21,259 bases of DNA, taken from assembly GCA_013002375.1 (NCBI GenBank), contig JABDJW010000053.1:1-21259 (forward strand), read 5' to 3'. The notes beneath the pieces are model-generated. The model did not search any database, was not told the origin of the DNA, and saw only the letters and a program-made list of their open reading frames with translations. The stretch comes from Acidimicrobiales bacterium (lineage in GTDB: Bacteria > Actinomycetota > Acidimicrobiia > Acidimicrobiales > SHLQ01). The first letter of the stretch is position 1, and each line of letters starts with the position of its first letter. Made by a program: the position numbers and the translations under genes. Below, piece after piece: positions 1-8,143 of this stretch.

Positions 1-39
1 GACCAGACCATCATGCGGCTCGAGCCGAAGGACTTCTAG
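1..39 (+). CDS. C-terminal end of a TadE-like protein (partial)
   Basis: Only the last 12 codons are present, reading DQTIMRLEPKDF and a TAG stop. This resembles the C-terminal end of the next protein (DTAVMRIEPAGAS), so the truncated gene is probably a second, tandem TadE-like pilin-family protein. The stop codon is followed directly by the ATG of the next gene, which implies one transcript and coupled translation. The identification rests on this short similarity and on position. Confidence 0.55.
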   Translation, partial: DQTIMRLEPKDF

Positions 40-657
40 ATGCGGCCTGTTCGATTCGCTCCCCGTTCCGCTGATCGCAGCGCCGTCATGGTCGAGTTCG
101 TCATCGCGGCACCGTTGCTCGTGCTGCTCGTCTTCGGTCTGCTCGAGTTCGGCCTGGCGTGGCGGGATTCACAGACCGTCGCGACCGCAGCCCGATCCGG
201 CGCTCGTGTCGGGAGCAATCTGGGGGCCAATCCCGAAGCCGACTACAACGTGCTGCTCAGCATCTTGGCTGCCTCCGAAGCGGTCGGTGTGGAGAACATC
301 AACTACGTCGTGATCTACAACGCGGCCGACCTCGATGGCGAGATTCCGGCAAGCTGCCAGAACGCGACCGGCTTCATCCCGTCGGCCGGCAACTGCAACG
401 TGTACACCACCGCGGATCTTCTGGCCCTGAGCCCCAGCGACTTCTTGCTCAACGTCGCGGACGACGACTGCAAGAACGACTCCCTGCACCGCTTCTGGTG
501 CCCGCTCAGCCGCACGTCGGTGAGCCAATACGACCTGAAACATTTCGGCGTGCACGTGGAAATCACGCACGAGGCAACATCGGGCGTGTTTCCCATCGCC
601 AACCTCGAAATCTCCGATACCGCGGTCATGCGGATCGAGCCAGCCGGAGCCAGCTAA
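40..657 (+). CDS. TadE-like pseudopilin-family protein
   Basis: The protein has 205 residues. After a short basic N-terminus it carries the TadE signature: RSAVMVEFVIAAPLL at about residues 13-27, followed by a hydrophobic helix ending in FGLLEFG near residue 38. The Glu after the small residues is the position typical of prepilin-like TadE proteins, which are processed and act with the Flp/Tad pilus or secretion machinery in the envelope. The rest is predicted extracytoplasmic and has four cysteines (SCQ, NCN, DCK, WCP) that could form disulfides. The ATG directly follows the preceding TAG, and the TAA stop overlaps the next ATG by one base, so these genes are coupled. No pilus ATPase (TadA) or TadB/C lies in the window, so assignment to a complete Tad system is inferred. 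Confidence 0.85.
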   Translation: MRPVRFAPRSADRSAVMVEFVIAAPLLVLLVFGLLEFGLAWRDSQTVATAARSGARVGSNLGANPEADYNVLLSILAASEAVGVENINYVVIYNAADLDGEIPASCQNATGFIPSAGNCNVYTTADLLALSPSDFLLNVADDDCKNDSLHRFWCPLSRTSVSQYDLKHFGVHVEITHEATSGVFPIANLEISDTAVMRIEPAGAS

Positions 658-2333
658 TGCGTCCAGTCGTACCGTCCACCAAGTCTCCTGAGATCAGCCG
701 CGAAGCCGGTTATGCGATGGCCCTGATGGGCCTCATCATGATCCCGCTGATGGCCTTCGTGGCCCTCGCGACCGACGTGGGCGCGTGGTATGCCGAGGCG
801 ACGAAGATTCAGCGAGCCGCCGACGCCGCGGCCCTGGCCGGCGTGGTGTGGATGCCCGACATCACCCAAGCCGAGAGCGTTGCCCGCGACGTCGCTCGCC
901 GGAATGGTTACGTGGACACCGGAACGGCCGACTCGCGCTACACCATCGAAGTCATCGAAATTTCCGGTCAGGCCCAGCAGCTGGCGGTTCGGATCACCGA
1001 CCATGACGCACCGATCTACTTCGCCGAGTTGTTCATCGACAACATGGAGATCGCCCGCCAGGCCATCTCGGAGTACGTCCTCCCGGTGCCCATGGGCAGT
1101 CCCAAGAACCACATCGGAACCGGCGACCTCATCGGCGGCAATCCCGAGGGCTATTGGCTGGCGATCAATGGCTTCTGTTCGGCCAGTGAGAATGGGGATG
1201 CTCGCGCCTCGCGGTTCAGTCGCAACTACCGCAACTCCGGTGGTTGGGGCAATGAGATCTGCCCGGACGCCGCATCCACCGCGAACCCGCAGTTGCCGAT
1301 GGCCGACAGCCCCGGCCGCAACGCCGGTCACACGCCATGGTCCTACAACCCGCAGTTCGACGGCGAGGACACCTACGAGTACTACGTCGAGATCCCCGAC
1401 GTGGCGGGCACGGGTCTGACGACCCAGGAATACGAGATCTACATTCTCGACCCGAGCCACCAGAACGCCGGGTACGAACTGTCGGGATGGACGACCTACA
1501 ACCAAACCCAGATCGTGCACCTGCGGGCGGCCGACGGAACGCCGCTCGACGACAGCGACAATCCCGACTTCGATCAATGCGGCGAGCTGTCGCCCGGTCC
1601 TGAGCGGAACACCGGTACCAAGCAGTTTCTGCCCGACACCAACTACAACAACTCGACGGTGCTGGGCGTGAACGACTGGTACCGCTTCTGCACGATTCCC
1701 ATCGGTTCGCCCACCGGCCGCTACATCCTCTCGATGTCACCGCTGATCGGTGAGATCACGGCGGTGCAGGTGAACTTCTATGCTCTCCTGGCCAAGGTCA
1801 AGGGCGCCGGTGACATCTGCGATACGCGGACGACGGCGGCCGACTACACGGCGGACTGCCCGGGCGTCTATGCCAAGGAGTACCTCGGCATCATGGCCGA
1901 CGCCGGCTCGACCGCCGAGTTCTTCCTGGCCGAGATCACCAACCAACACGAAGGCAAGGAGCTCCGCATCACCTTGTTCGACTCCGGTGAGCGTGGCGAC
2001 TGGATCGAGATCCTCGATCCGAACGGCAACCGAGTGAGCTTCGATTGGCGGATTCTCGACGACCCGCTGAACGTCTACCGCACGAACCGTCTCGATGCCA
2101 CGGTGCAGCGCACGATCTACCCCGGCGAGTGGGACATCGGCAGCAACCAGACGTACCGATTCAACGATCGCTACGTCGAGTTGACCATCGACCTCCCGCC
2201 CAGCTTCGAGACCGCCTACGGCGCCGGTGGCAGCCGCTGGTGGAAGGTCCGGTACAAGTTCTTCGGTGATGCGACCGACCGCACCACCTGGTCGGTGGCC
2301 GTGATCGGCGATCCGGTCCGCCTGGTCGAGTAG
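657..2333 (+). CDS. TadG-like membrane protein with a large ectodomain
   Basis: The protein has 558 residues. The start is the ATG overlapping the upstream stop (TAATG); the frame is open further upstream, but there it lies inside the TadE-like gene. Residues about 17-63 match the TadE/TadG-like N-terminal domain: EAGYAMALMGLIMIPLM helix, then DVGAWYAEATKIQRAADAAAL. This anchors the protein in the membrane in Tad/Flp loci. The remainder, about 170-558, is extracytoplasmic and not a family I recognise. It is rich in Tyr, Asp, Asn and Gly, has six cysteines, and includes a beta-rich stretch (LRITLFDSGERGDWIEILD) followed by DPNGN. It could be an adhesin-like surface domain, which is inference. 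It is the last gene before the obg promoter. Confidence 0.8.
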   Translation: MRPVVPSTKSPEISREAGYAMALMGLIMIPLMAFVALATDVGAWYAEATKIQRAADAAALAGVVWMPDITQAESVARDVARRNGYVDTGTADSRYTIEVIEISGQAQQLAVRITDHDAPIYFAELFIDNMEIARQAISEYVLPVPMGSPKNHIGTGDLIGGNPEGYWLAINGFCSASENGDARASRFSRNYRNSGGWGNEICPDAASTANPQLPMADSPGRNAGHTPWSYNPQFDGEDTYEYYVEIPDVAGTGLTTQEYEIYILDPSHQNAGYELSGWTTYNQTQIVHLRAADGTPLDDSDNPDFDQCGELSPGPERNTGTKQFLPDTNYNNSTVLGVNDWYRFCTIPIGSPTGRYILSMSPLIGEITAVQVNFYALLAKVKGAGDICDTRTTAADYTADCPGVYAKEYLGIMADAGSTAEFFLAEITNQHEGKELRITLFDSGERGDWIEILDPNGNRVSFDWRILDDPLNVYRTNRLDATVQRTIYPGEWDIGSNQTYRFNDRYVELTIDLPPSFETAYGAGGSRWWKVRYKFFGDATDRTTWSVAVIGDPVRLVE

Positions 2334-2346
2334 CGCTCCAAATCGG

Positions 2347-2374
2347 TTCACATCCCACCCCGGGCCTCTAGCCT
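2347..2374 (+). promoter_or_regulatory. Putative leaderless promoter of obg
   Basis: TTCACA at 2347-2352 and TAGCCT at 2369-2374 are spaced by 16 bp. The -10-like hexamer ends 6 nt before the GTG start of obg and there is no Shine-Dalgarno sequence, so transcription would begin at or next to the start codon. The same arrangement occurs before several other genes in the window. Confidence 0.5.
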
Positions 2375-2380
2375 GGACTG

Positions 2381-3628
2381 GTGTCGAACTTCGTCGATGA
2401 GTGTGGGCTGCACGCCAAGGGCGGCGACGGCGGCGCGGGTTGCGTCGCGTTCCGTCGCGAGGCCCACGTCGCCAAGGGCGGGCCCGACGGCGGCGATGGA
2501 GGCTCCGGCGGCGATGTCTGGCTGGTGGCCGATCACAATGTGGCGTCGCTGATCGCGTTTCGCGATTTCCCGCACCGCCGGGGCGGCGACGGCAGCCACG
2601 GCTCGGGCAAGAAGCAGCACGGATCGTCGGGACGCGACGTCATCGTGCCGGTGCCCGAAGGCACGACCGTGCGGGACAAGTCCGGTGCCGTCCTGGCCGA
2701 TCTCGTCACGACGGGCGACCGATGTCTGGTGGCTCGCGGCGGGCAGGGGGGCAAGGGCAATGCTCGCTTTCTCACCAACAAGCGGCGGGCACCGGGCTTC
2801 GCCGAGCAGGGTGAGCTCGGCGAGGAGCGCTGGCTGCGCCTCGAGCTGAAGCTGGCCGCCGATGTCGCGATCGTCGGGTTCCCCAACGTCGGCAAGTCCA
2901 CCCTCATCTCGCGTTTGTCGGCGGCCAAGCCCAAGATCGCCGACTATCCGTTCACGACCCTCGAGCCGAATCTCGGTGTCGTGCGAACCGACGACGACTT
3001 CGAGATGGTGTTGGCCGACATCCCCGGCCTCATCGAAGGAGCCAGCGAAGGCCGGGGGCTCGGTCACCAATTCCTGCGCCACGTCGAGCGAGCCCGGGTG
3101 CTCCTGGTCCTGCTCGATCTGGCGGCCTACGACGGCACGCCGCCCGCCGAGCAAGAAGCGGCCCTGCTCCACGAGCTGGGCAACTACCAAGCCGACCTGC
3201 TTGATCGTCCCCGGCTCGTCGTTGGGTCGCGGGCCGATCTGCTTCCCCCCGACGCCGACCCCGGTTTTGCCGGTCCCACGATCTCATCGGTCACCGGTGC
3301 GGGTCTACCGGCGCTGATCGGTGAACTCCGCCGCCTGGTCGAAGCCCAGCGGCTCGAAATGGTGGTCGACGAAGGGTTTGTCGTTCACCGACCGGGCGGC
3401 GATGATCTCGATGTCGTTCGCGACGACGATGGCGCGTTCGTGGTGCTCGGCCGCCCCGCCGAACGAGCGGTGCGTCTGTCCGACATGACCAACCTCGAGG
3501 CGCTCGACTACGCCCAACAGCGGCTGAAGAACCTCGGGGTCAACAAGGCACTGGTCCGGGCCGGCGTTCGGCCGGGCGACACGGTGCGGATCGGCGAGCT
3601 CGAGTTCGCCTATGAAGAGGACGACTAG
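2381..3628 (+). CDS. obg: Obg-family GTPase (CgtA)
   Basis: The 415-residue protein has the full Obg architecture. The glycine-rich N-terminal Obg fold covers about 3-158 (FVDECGLHAKGGDGG, GGPDGGDGGSGGDV). The G domain has P-loop GFPNVGKST at 166-174, switch region YPFTTLEPNLGV with Thr192/193, DIPG at 213-216 and SSVTG at 302-306. The C-terminal OCT domain is about 333-412. Obg proteins bind the 50S subunit and link GTP state to ribosome assembly and stress responses. The G4 motif, normally NKxD, reads SRAD at 283-286, an unusual change at the guanine-specificity position. The GTG start is set by the N-terminal homology and the promoter 6 nt upstream. The stop is followed directly by the GTG of proB. 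The usual upstream rplU-rpmA pair is absent; tadE/tadG-like genes are there instead. Confidence 0.97.
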   Translation: MSNFVDECGLHAKGGDGGAGCVAFRREAHVAKGGPDGGDGGSGGDVWLVADHNVASLIAFRDFPHRRGGDGSHGSGKKQHGSSGRDVIVPVPEGTTVRDKSGAVLADLVTTGDRCLVARGGQGGKGNARFLTNKRRAPGFAEQGELGEERWLRLELKLAADVAIVGFPNVGKSTLISRLSAAKPKIADYPFTTLEPNLGVVRTDDDFEMVLADIPGLIEGASEGRGLGHQFLRHVERARVLLVLLDLAAYDGTPPAEQEAALLHELGNYQADLLDRPRLVVGSRADLLPPDADPGFAGPTISSVTGAGLPALIGELRRLVEAQRLEMVVDEGFVVHRPGGDDLDVVRDDDGAFVVLGRPAERAVRLSDMTNLEALDYAQQRLKNLGVNKALVRAGVRPGDTVRIGELEFAYEEDD

Positions 3629-4738
3629 GTGGAAGCACGCCACGGCCCGACGATCGTCGTCAAGATCGGTACCTCCTCACTCACCGACGAATCCGGTCAG
3701 GTGGTCGACGGAAGCATCGCCAAACTCTGCGCTGAGGTCGCTGCCGTACGGGCCGAGGGCGCGCGCGTCGTGGTCGTCACCTCGGCCGCGATCGCCGCGG
3801 GCCTTCCCGAGCTCGGCATGGGCCACGCCCGACCCACCGATGCCGTTACCCTGCAGGCGGTCAGCGCGGTCGGCCAAATCCGGCTCGTTCAGCGTTACCA
3901 GCACCATTTTGCCGAGCACGGGTTGGTGGCCGGTCAAGTGCTGCTCGCCCCCTTGGACTTCTCGGTTCGCTCCCAGTATCTCCACGCTCGGGCCACGCTG
4001 GCCCGCCTGCTCGAGCTCGGTGTCGTGCCGGTCGTCAACGAAAACGATGCGATTGCCGACGATGAGATTCGCTTCGGCGACAACGACCGGCTGGCTGCGT
4101 TGGTCGCCCACTTGGTCGATGCCGAATTGCTCGTCCTGCTCACCGACACCGACGGCGTACTCACCGCGGATCCGCGTGTCGATTCGGAGGCATCACTGAT
4201 CGAGGAGATCGTCGAATTCGACGCCCAGCTCGAATCCGCCGCCGGTGGTTCGGGCACCCCCCGGGGGAGCGGGGGCATGTCATCGAAGCTGGTCGCCGCG
4301 AAGATCGCGAGCTGGACCGGGGTTCGTTCGGTGATCGCCTCAGCCTCACGCCCCGATGTCATTGGCGCCGCCTGGCGAGGCGATGCCGGCGTCGGAACCC
4401 AGGTCCGGGCCCGCGATGCCAAGCTGAGCGCCTGGCGACTGTGGATTGCGTTTGCGATTTCGTCGGCGGGCATCGTGTCGGTGGACGCGGGGGCCCGAGC
4501 GGCCCTGGAACGGGGTGGGACATCGCTGCTGAGTGCTGGAGTGACCGGTACCAGCGGCACCTTCGGCCCCGGGGATGCTGTCGAGATCGCCGATGCCGAT
4601 GGCACGGTCTTTGCCAAGGGTCTGGTCCGGGTGGCCGCCGCGAACGCGGCCGACTGGGCCGGAAAGCGCAGCGCCGATCTCCCGGCCGGCGTGGCCGCGG
4701 TCGTCGTGCACGCCGACGACCTCGTCCTACTGCCCTGA
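3629..4738 (+). CDS. proB: Glutamate 5-kinase
   Basis: The 369-residue protein is the enzyme for the first step of proline synthesis, ATP-dependent phosphorylation of glutamate in the cytoplasm. The amino-acid-kinase domain (about 8-255) contains VVKIGTSSLT with Lys12, VTSAAIAAG at 50-58, PVVNENDAI with Asp140, FGDND at 149-153, LTDTDGV with Asp173, and GSGGMSSK ending at Lys220. A C-terminal PUA domain occupies about 277-355, as in long-form ProB, and the length is normal. The GTG start immediately follows the obg stop, so the two are translationally coupled. The next gene is convergent (pspA). The usual partner proA (glutamyl phosphate reductase) is not in the window and must lie elsewhere if the pathway is complete. 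Confidence 0.96.
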   Translation: MEARHGPTIVVKIGTSSLTDESGQVVDGSIAKLCAEVAAVRAEGARVVVVTSAAIAAGLPELGMGHARPTDAVTLQAVSAVGQIRLVQRYQHHFAEHGLVAGQVLLAPLDFSVRSQYLHARATLARLLELGVVPVVNENDAIADDEIRFGDNDRLAALVAHLVDAELLVLLTDTDGVLTADPRVDSEASLIEEIVEFDAQLESAAGGSGTPRGSGGMSSKLVAAKIASWTGVRSVIASASRPDVIGAAWRGDAGVGTQVRARDAKLSAWRLWIAFAISSAGIVSVDAGARAALERGGTSLLSAGVTGTSGTFGPGDAVEIADADGTVFAKGLVRVAAANAADWAGKRSADLPAGVAAVVVHADDLVLLP

Positions 4739-4765
4739 CACCAACCAGACGGCCCGAGACCAGCC

Positions 4766-4786
4766 CGCCGGGCTCAGCCCTCGGCG
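4766..4786. terminator. Possible bidirectional terminator hairpin
   Basis: A 7-bp GC-rich stem (CGCCGGG paired with CTCGGCG, one G-T pair) with a 7-nt loop lies 27 nt after the proB stop and overlaps the last codons of the convergent pspA. There is no clear T-tract, so this is a weak call based on position between convergent genes. Confidence 0.3.
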
Positions 4787-5574
4787 GTGGTGCCTTCGGG
4801 CGTGGTGGAGGCTTGCGCTTCGACTTCGGCTTCCACCGCTGTGGCCGGCGACGACGCGATGCCGAGCTGGGCCTTGATTTCGGCCAGCCGGGCTGATGCT
4901 TCGGTGTTGCGAGCCGCTTCCTCGATTTCGGCCATGCGGCCTTCGACGGACGCATCGGACAACTCGGCGGAACCCTTGGCCTTGGCGTAGCGCTGTTCGA
5001 TCTTGTCGCGCACCTCGTTGAAGGTGGGCACGTCGTCGCCGACGGTTTCGCTCAGCTGATCCATGGCCTTGTTCATTTGCTCCTGCATCTTGGCCTGGTC
5101 GAGCTGGCCCAGGAGCTTCTGGCGTTCGGCCAGTTTCTTCTGCAAGGTGGCGGAGTTCTGCTGCACCATCGACTTCGCCTTGTCGGCGGCCTCGGTGGAC
5201 TGCAGGTGCAGGCTCTTGAGGTCTTCGACTTCGGCTTCGAGGGAGATGAGGCGGGTGGCAAACGACTCGGCTGCGGACGTGTACTGCGTGGCCTTGGCGT
5301 CGTCGCCGCTCTTGGCCGCTTCTTCGGCCATGAGCACCGCCTGACGGGCGTTGCCGTTGAGCTTCTCGAGCTCGTCGAGCTTGCGGCTCATGCGGAGCTC
5401 GGTCTGCTTCTGGTTGGCGATGACGTTGGCCGCTTGCTCCTTGAGCATGCGGTGTTGGTCCTGCGCCTCGATGATCGCTTGTTCGAGCTGGACCTTGGGA
5501 TCGGCCTTCTCGTTGAACGTGTTGGAGATCTTGGCGGTCATGTATTTCCACATGCGCCGGAGTTGCTTCAGCAT
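4774..5574 (-). CDS. pspA: PspA/IM30 (Vipp1) family membrane-integrity protein
   Basis: The 266-residue protein begins MLKQLRRMWKYMTAKISNTF, an amphipathic N-terminal helix, and continues DPKVQLEQAIIEAQ, the usual PspA/IM30 opening. Long heptad-rich coiled coil follows to about residue 232 with almost no Pro or Gly. PspA proteins are ESCRT-III-like, assemble on the inner face of the plasma membrane and protect it under envelope stress. The last ~30 residues are a low-complexity Ala/Glu/Thr tail. It lies downstream of murJ and a two-helix membrane protein on the same strand, but has its own -10-like TAGGAT 7 nt before the ATG. The bacterial partners PspB/PspC, and ClgR, are not present in the window. 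Confidence 0.93.
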   Translation of the reverse strand: MLKQLRRMWKYMTAKISNTFNEKADPKVQLEQAIIEAQDQHRMLKEQAANVIANQKQTELRMSRKLDELEKLNGNARQAVLMAEEAAKSGDDAKATQYTSAAESFATRLISLEAEVEDLKSLHLQSTEAADKAKSMVQQNSATLQKKLAERQKLLGQLDQAKMQEQMNKAMDQLSETVGDDVPTFNEVRDKIEQRYAKAKGSAELSDASVEGRMAEIEEAARNTEASARLAEIKAQLGIASSPATAVEAEVEAQASTTPEGTTAEG

Positions 5575-5581
5575 GGCTCAG

Positions 5582-5587
5582 ATCCTA
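5582..5587 (-). promoter_or_regulatory. Putative -10 element of pspA (leaderless)
   Basis: On the minus strand TAGGAT ends 7 nt before the pspA ATG in the 55-bp gap after murJ. No Shine-Dalgarno sequence is visible. No convincing -35 hexamer is seen; TTCGTG 18 bp upstream is the best candidate. Confidence 0.45.
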
Positions 5588-5629
5588 TCTGAACCCCGCC
5601 GCGCACACGAAGCGTTCAGAATGGTGTCC

Positions 5630-7333
5630 TCAGCGGCCGCCGCGGCGGTGCAGAACCCGCCGCAGCGGGGCGAGCACCAGGTGAGCTTCGGCGATGCCGA
5701 TGCGGAAGCACAGCACCGTGTAGATCGCCCCGCTGAGGCCAACGGCGATCATGGCGCCGAGGAAGGTCGGCAGGAAGCCGACCAACAGCTTGAGGGCCGC
5801 AGCGGCCGCGAACGTCACGGAGGCGGGCACTGCCAGCCGAGCGATTTCGCGCAGCGGCTCGGGCGGGCGCTCGAATTCGCGGCGCAGCACCTTCTGGAGC
5901 AGCACGACTTCGACCCATGCCGCGATGGCCGAGCCCAGCCCCAGACCGACGGCCCCCATGCGGAACAGGCCTTCGACCGATCTATCGCCCTTGGGGAGCG
6001 GTCCGCTGAGACCGAACGCGCTCCAGAACCCTTCGATCACGCCGTTCTCGACCCGGATCTGATCGAGTTGGAAGGCAATGATCAGGCCGGCGATCGCGGC
6101 GACCAACACCCGTAGCCCCGCGACGCGAGCCGGGCCGACGGTGTTGCCCACCGCGTACAACGCGTTCTGGGTCAACCGGCTGCAGGCCATCGCGACCAGA
6201 CCGAGCGCCTGGGCCGCGAGCACCCACCACACGACGACGACCAAGCTGTCGCTGAACTCGCTGCGGCCGAGGAACGTGCTGCCGATGCTCTGGTACAAGG
6301 CACCGACGATGAGATCGCCGAGGGCCAGGTACACCACTGCGACGAAGGTGACGAAGAAGGCGATGCGGCGGTAGCCGAGCGTTGTGCGAAGGACGAGTTC
6401 ATCGGGCGACGATTGCAGGCGGGACAGCTCGGGCAGTTCGGCCGCGGCGATGCTCATCGCGAAGAGACTGATCGGCAACAGGTACAGCACTTGGGCAAAG
6501 CCGAGCGCGGACAACGCGCCGGTCGCCAAGAATGCGGCCAGCATCAGATCGAAGTAGCTCGACAACTGCACGACGCCGCGGCCGGCGACCGTGGGCGCAA
6601 ACCGGGTGAGGACGTCGCGCACGTGCTCGTCACCTGCGTCGAGGCGCGGCCGCACCGCGGGCACGAGGCGGCGCACGGCCGGAAGCTGTACTCCGAACTG
6701 CAGGACACCGCCGATCACGACACCCCAGGCCAAGGCCCGCGCCACATCGAGGGCGGCCCAACCGCGCAGGCCGGCGAAGACGCCCAACACGATGATGGCC
6801 AGGTTCCACACCACCGGAGCCACGTAGCTCAAGAAGAACTCGCGGTGGCTGTTGAGAATGCCCAGACACCAGGCCGACAGCACGAGGAACCCGACGCCCA
6901 CGAACATGATCCGCACCAAGGGGACGGTGGCGTCGAGCACCGGGTCGCTGAGCTGAAACAACGTGAGCAGCTGCGTGAGCGGCCGGGCCAGGAAGATGCC
7001 GATGAGGGCGACGGCGCCGACGATCGTGCAGAGGAAGCCGAGGATGGCACCGGCCAGCCGACGGGCATCGCCGGGTCGCTTCTGTTCGAGCAGATCGGTA
7101 TAGACGGGGATGAACGACGCCGACAGGACCCCCTCGCCCAGCAGGTTCTGCAACAGGTTCGGGATGCGCAAGGCGTACCGGAAGGCATCGGTCGCGACGC
7201 CGCCGCCCATGAAGGCAGCGATGACGACCTCGCGCACCAGGCCGGCCACGCGACTCAACATGATGCCCGCCGCCACCAGCGTGGATCCGCTGCGGTTCTG
7301 GAAGAATCGGTGATTCTTGAGGCGGTCGATCAT
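5630..7333 (-). CDS. murJ: MurJ (MviN) lipid II flippase
   Basis: The 567-residue polytopic membrane protein flips the peptidoglycan precursor lipid II to the outer face of the membrane. The N-terminal half carries the family signature: GIMLSRVAGLVREVVIAAFMG at about 23-43, then DAFRYALRIPNLLQNLLGEG and ASFIPVY, with conserved arginines in SRVAGLVRE and RIPN. Some 14 hydrophobic segments run through the sequence, the MOP-superfamily pattern. It lacks the cytoplasmic pseudokinase extension of mycobacterial MviN, so it is a short-form MurJ. The ATG lies 16 nt after the stop of the upstream two-helix protein, which suggests one transcript. Its linkage to pspA suggests a group of genes for the cell envelope. 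The extracytoplasmic loop near 420-445 (VENGVIEGFW) appears to be a lineage insertion. Confidence 0.95.
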   Translation of the reverse strand: MIDRLKNHRFFQNRSGSTLVAAGIMLSRVAGLVREVVIAAFMGGGVATDAFRYALRIPNLLQNLLGEGVLSASFIPVYTDLLEQKRPGDARRLAGAILGFLCTIVGAVALIGIFLARPLTQLLTLFQLSDPVLDATVPLVRIMFVGVGFLVLSAWCLGILNSHREFFLSYVAPVVWNLAIIVLGVFAGLRGWAALDVARALAWGVVIGGVLQFGVQLPAVRRLVPAVRPRLDAGDEHVRDVLTRFAPTVAGRGVVQLSSYFDLMLAAFLATGALSALGFAQVLYLLPISLFAMSIAAAELPELSRLQSSPDELVLRTTLGYRRIAFFVTFVAVVYLALGDLIVGALYQSIGSTFLGRSEFSDSLVVVVWWVLAAQALGLVAMACSRLTQNALYAVGNTVGPARVAGLRVLVAAIAGLIIAFQLDQIRVENGVIEGFWSAFGLSGPLPKGDRSVEGLFRMGAVGLGLGSAIAAWVEVVLLQKVLRREFERPPEPLREIARLAVPASVTFAAAAALKLLVGFLPTFLGAMIAVGLSGAIYTVLCFRIGIAEAHLVLAPLRRVLHRRGGR

Positions 7334-7349
7334 GTTAAGCCGGTGGCGA

Positions 7350-8069
7350 TCATGTTGGATCGATGGCCTCGAGGCCGAGCCGCAATGCCTCCAGTTCGTC
7401 CACCACCTGGCTCACGTCGTCGACGAGCAGGCCCAAGGACTCCGGACTGCTGTTGACGCTGGCCAACTCGGCCGCGCGCGCCGCGGTTTCGTCCATGCGG
7501 GCTTCGAGGGTGCGGAGCTGTTCGGTGGTGTCGTCGACGAGGGAATCGAGCCGTTGCGCCGCGGCGAGTTGGCTCTCCAGGGCCGCGACCCGCTCGCCGC
7601 TCTCACCGTCGACCCGGGCTCGGGTGAGCTCGGCCTCGATGCGGTCGGAGTCGATCGTGCGGCGAGCCTCGGCCAGAGCCTGGCCCCGCCGGCTGATCCG
7701 CCAGCATTCGTCGACGCCGGCGCCGAGCCGGTTGGCCAGTTCGACGAGCCGGTCCCGCAGTGGGCCCTTGGGGAGTGCCGTCAGGCTCTCGTTCACGCGG
7801 GAGCGGGCCTGCATCGCCTCGCGGACATAGAAGCGCCATGGCTCTTTCAGCGCGAACGGATCGATGCGCGGGGAGAGGCGATCGGCTCGGCCCCGCAGGG
7901 CGCGGGCCCCGATGAGCAGCGGCACCGCAACCGCGAGCGCAGCGACAACGGCGATCGGCCAGGCGATGCCGACGGCCAACATGATGATCGCGACGGTGAC
8001 CGCCGCGGCGATTCCGGTGAGCGAGAGCGTGAAACGGGCCGCGCTGACTCCACTCCGAACCGGTTCCAT
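7350..8069 (-). CDS. Two-helix membrane protein with C-terminal coiled coil, unknown function
   Basis: I do not recognise this 239-residue protein. Two adjacent hydrophobic helices lie at about 13-33 and 35-55. A basic connector (ARALRGRADRLSPR) and a charged region with Trp and Tyr (DPFALKEPWRFYVREAM) follow. The region from about 135 to 232 is Glu/Arg/Leu-rich with heptad character, so probably coiled coil. The ends predict a small membrane hairpin with a cytoplasmic coiled-coil arm. It is first in the minus-strand group with murJ and pspA. The architecture recalls membrane partners of actinobacterial PspA such as PspM, but that is an analogy from layout, not detected homology. A TAACCT hexamer lies 6 nt before the ATG, supporting this start. 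Confidence 0.8.
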   Translation of the reverse strand: MEPVRSGVSAARFTLSLTGIAAAVTVAIIMLAVGIAWPIAVVAALAVAVPLLIGARALRGRADRLSPRIDPFALKEPWRFYVREAMQARSRVNESLTALPKGPLRDRLVELANRLGAGVDECWRISRRGQALAEARRTIDSDRIEAELTRARVDGESGERVAALESQLAAAQRLDSLVDDTTEQLRTLEARMDETAARAAELASVNSSPESLGLLVDDVSQVVDELEALRLGLEAIDPT

Positions 8070-8075
8070 CCCGAG

Positions 8076-8081
8076 AGGTTA
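8076..8081 (-). promoter_or_regulatory. Putative -10 element of the membrane protein-murJ transcript
   Basis: On the minus strand TAACCT ends 6 nt before the ATG at 8069. It shares a 74-bp divergent region with the promoter of the MoxR gene. Confidence 0.45.
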
Positions 8082-8129
8082 GTGCCCGGTACAACGGCAA
8101 ATGGTTACCTGGCGTTGACTCCACACCGG

Positions 8130-8135
8130 TAGCCT
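8130..8135 (+). promoter_or_regulatory. Putative -10 element of the MoxR-VWA transcript
   Basis: TAGCCT ends 8 nt before the ATG at 8144. No Shine-Dalgarno sequence lies between. A TTGACT at 8115-8120 is only 9 bp upstream, too close to be a normal -35. Confidence 0.45.
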
Positions 8136-8143
8136 GGGCCGCT

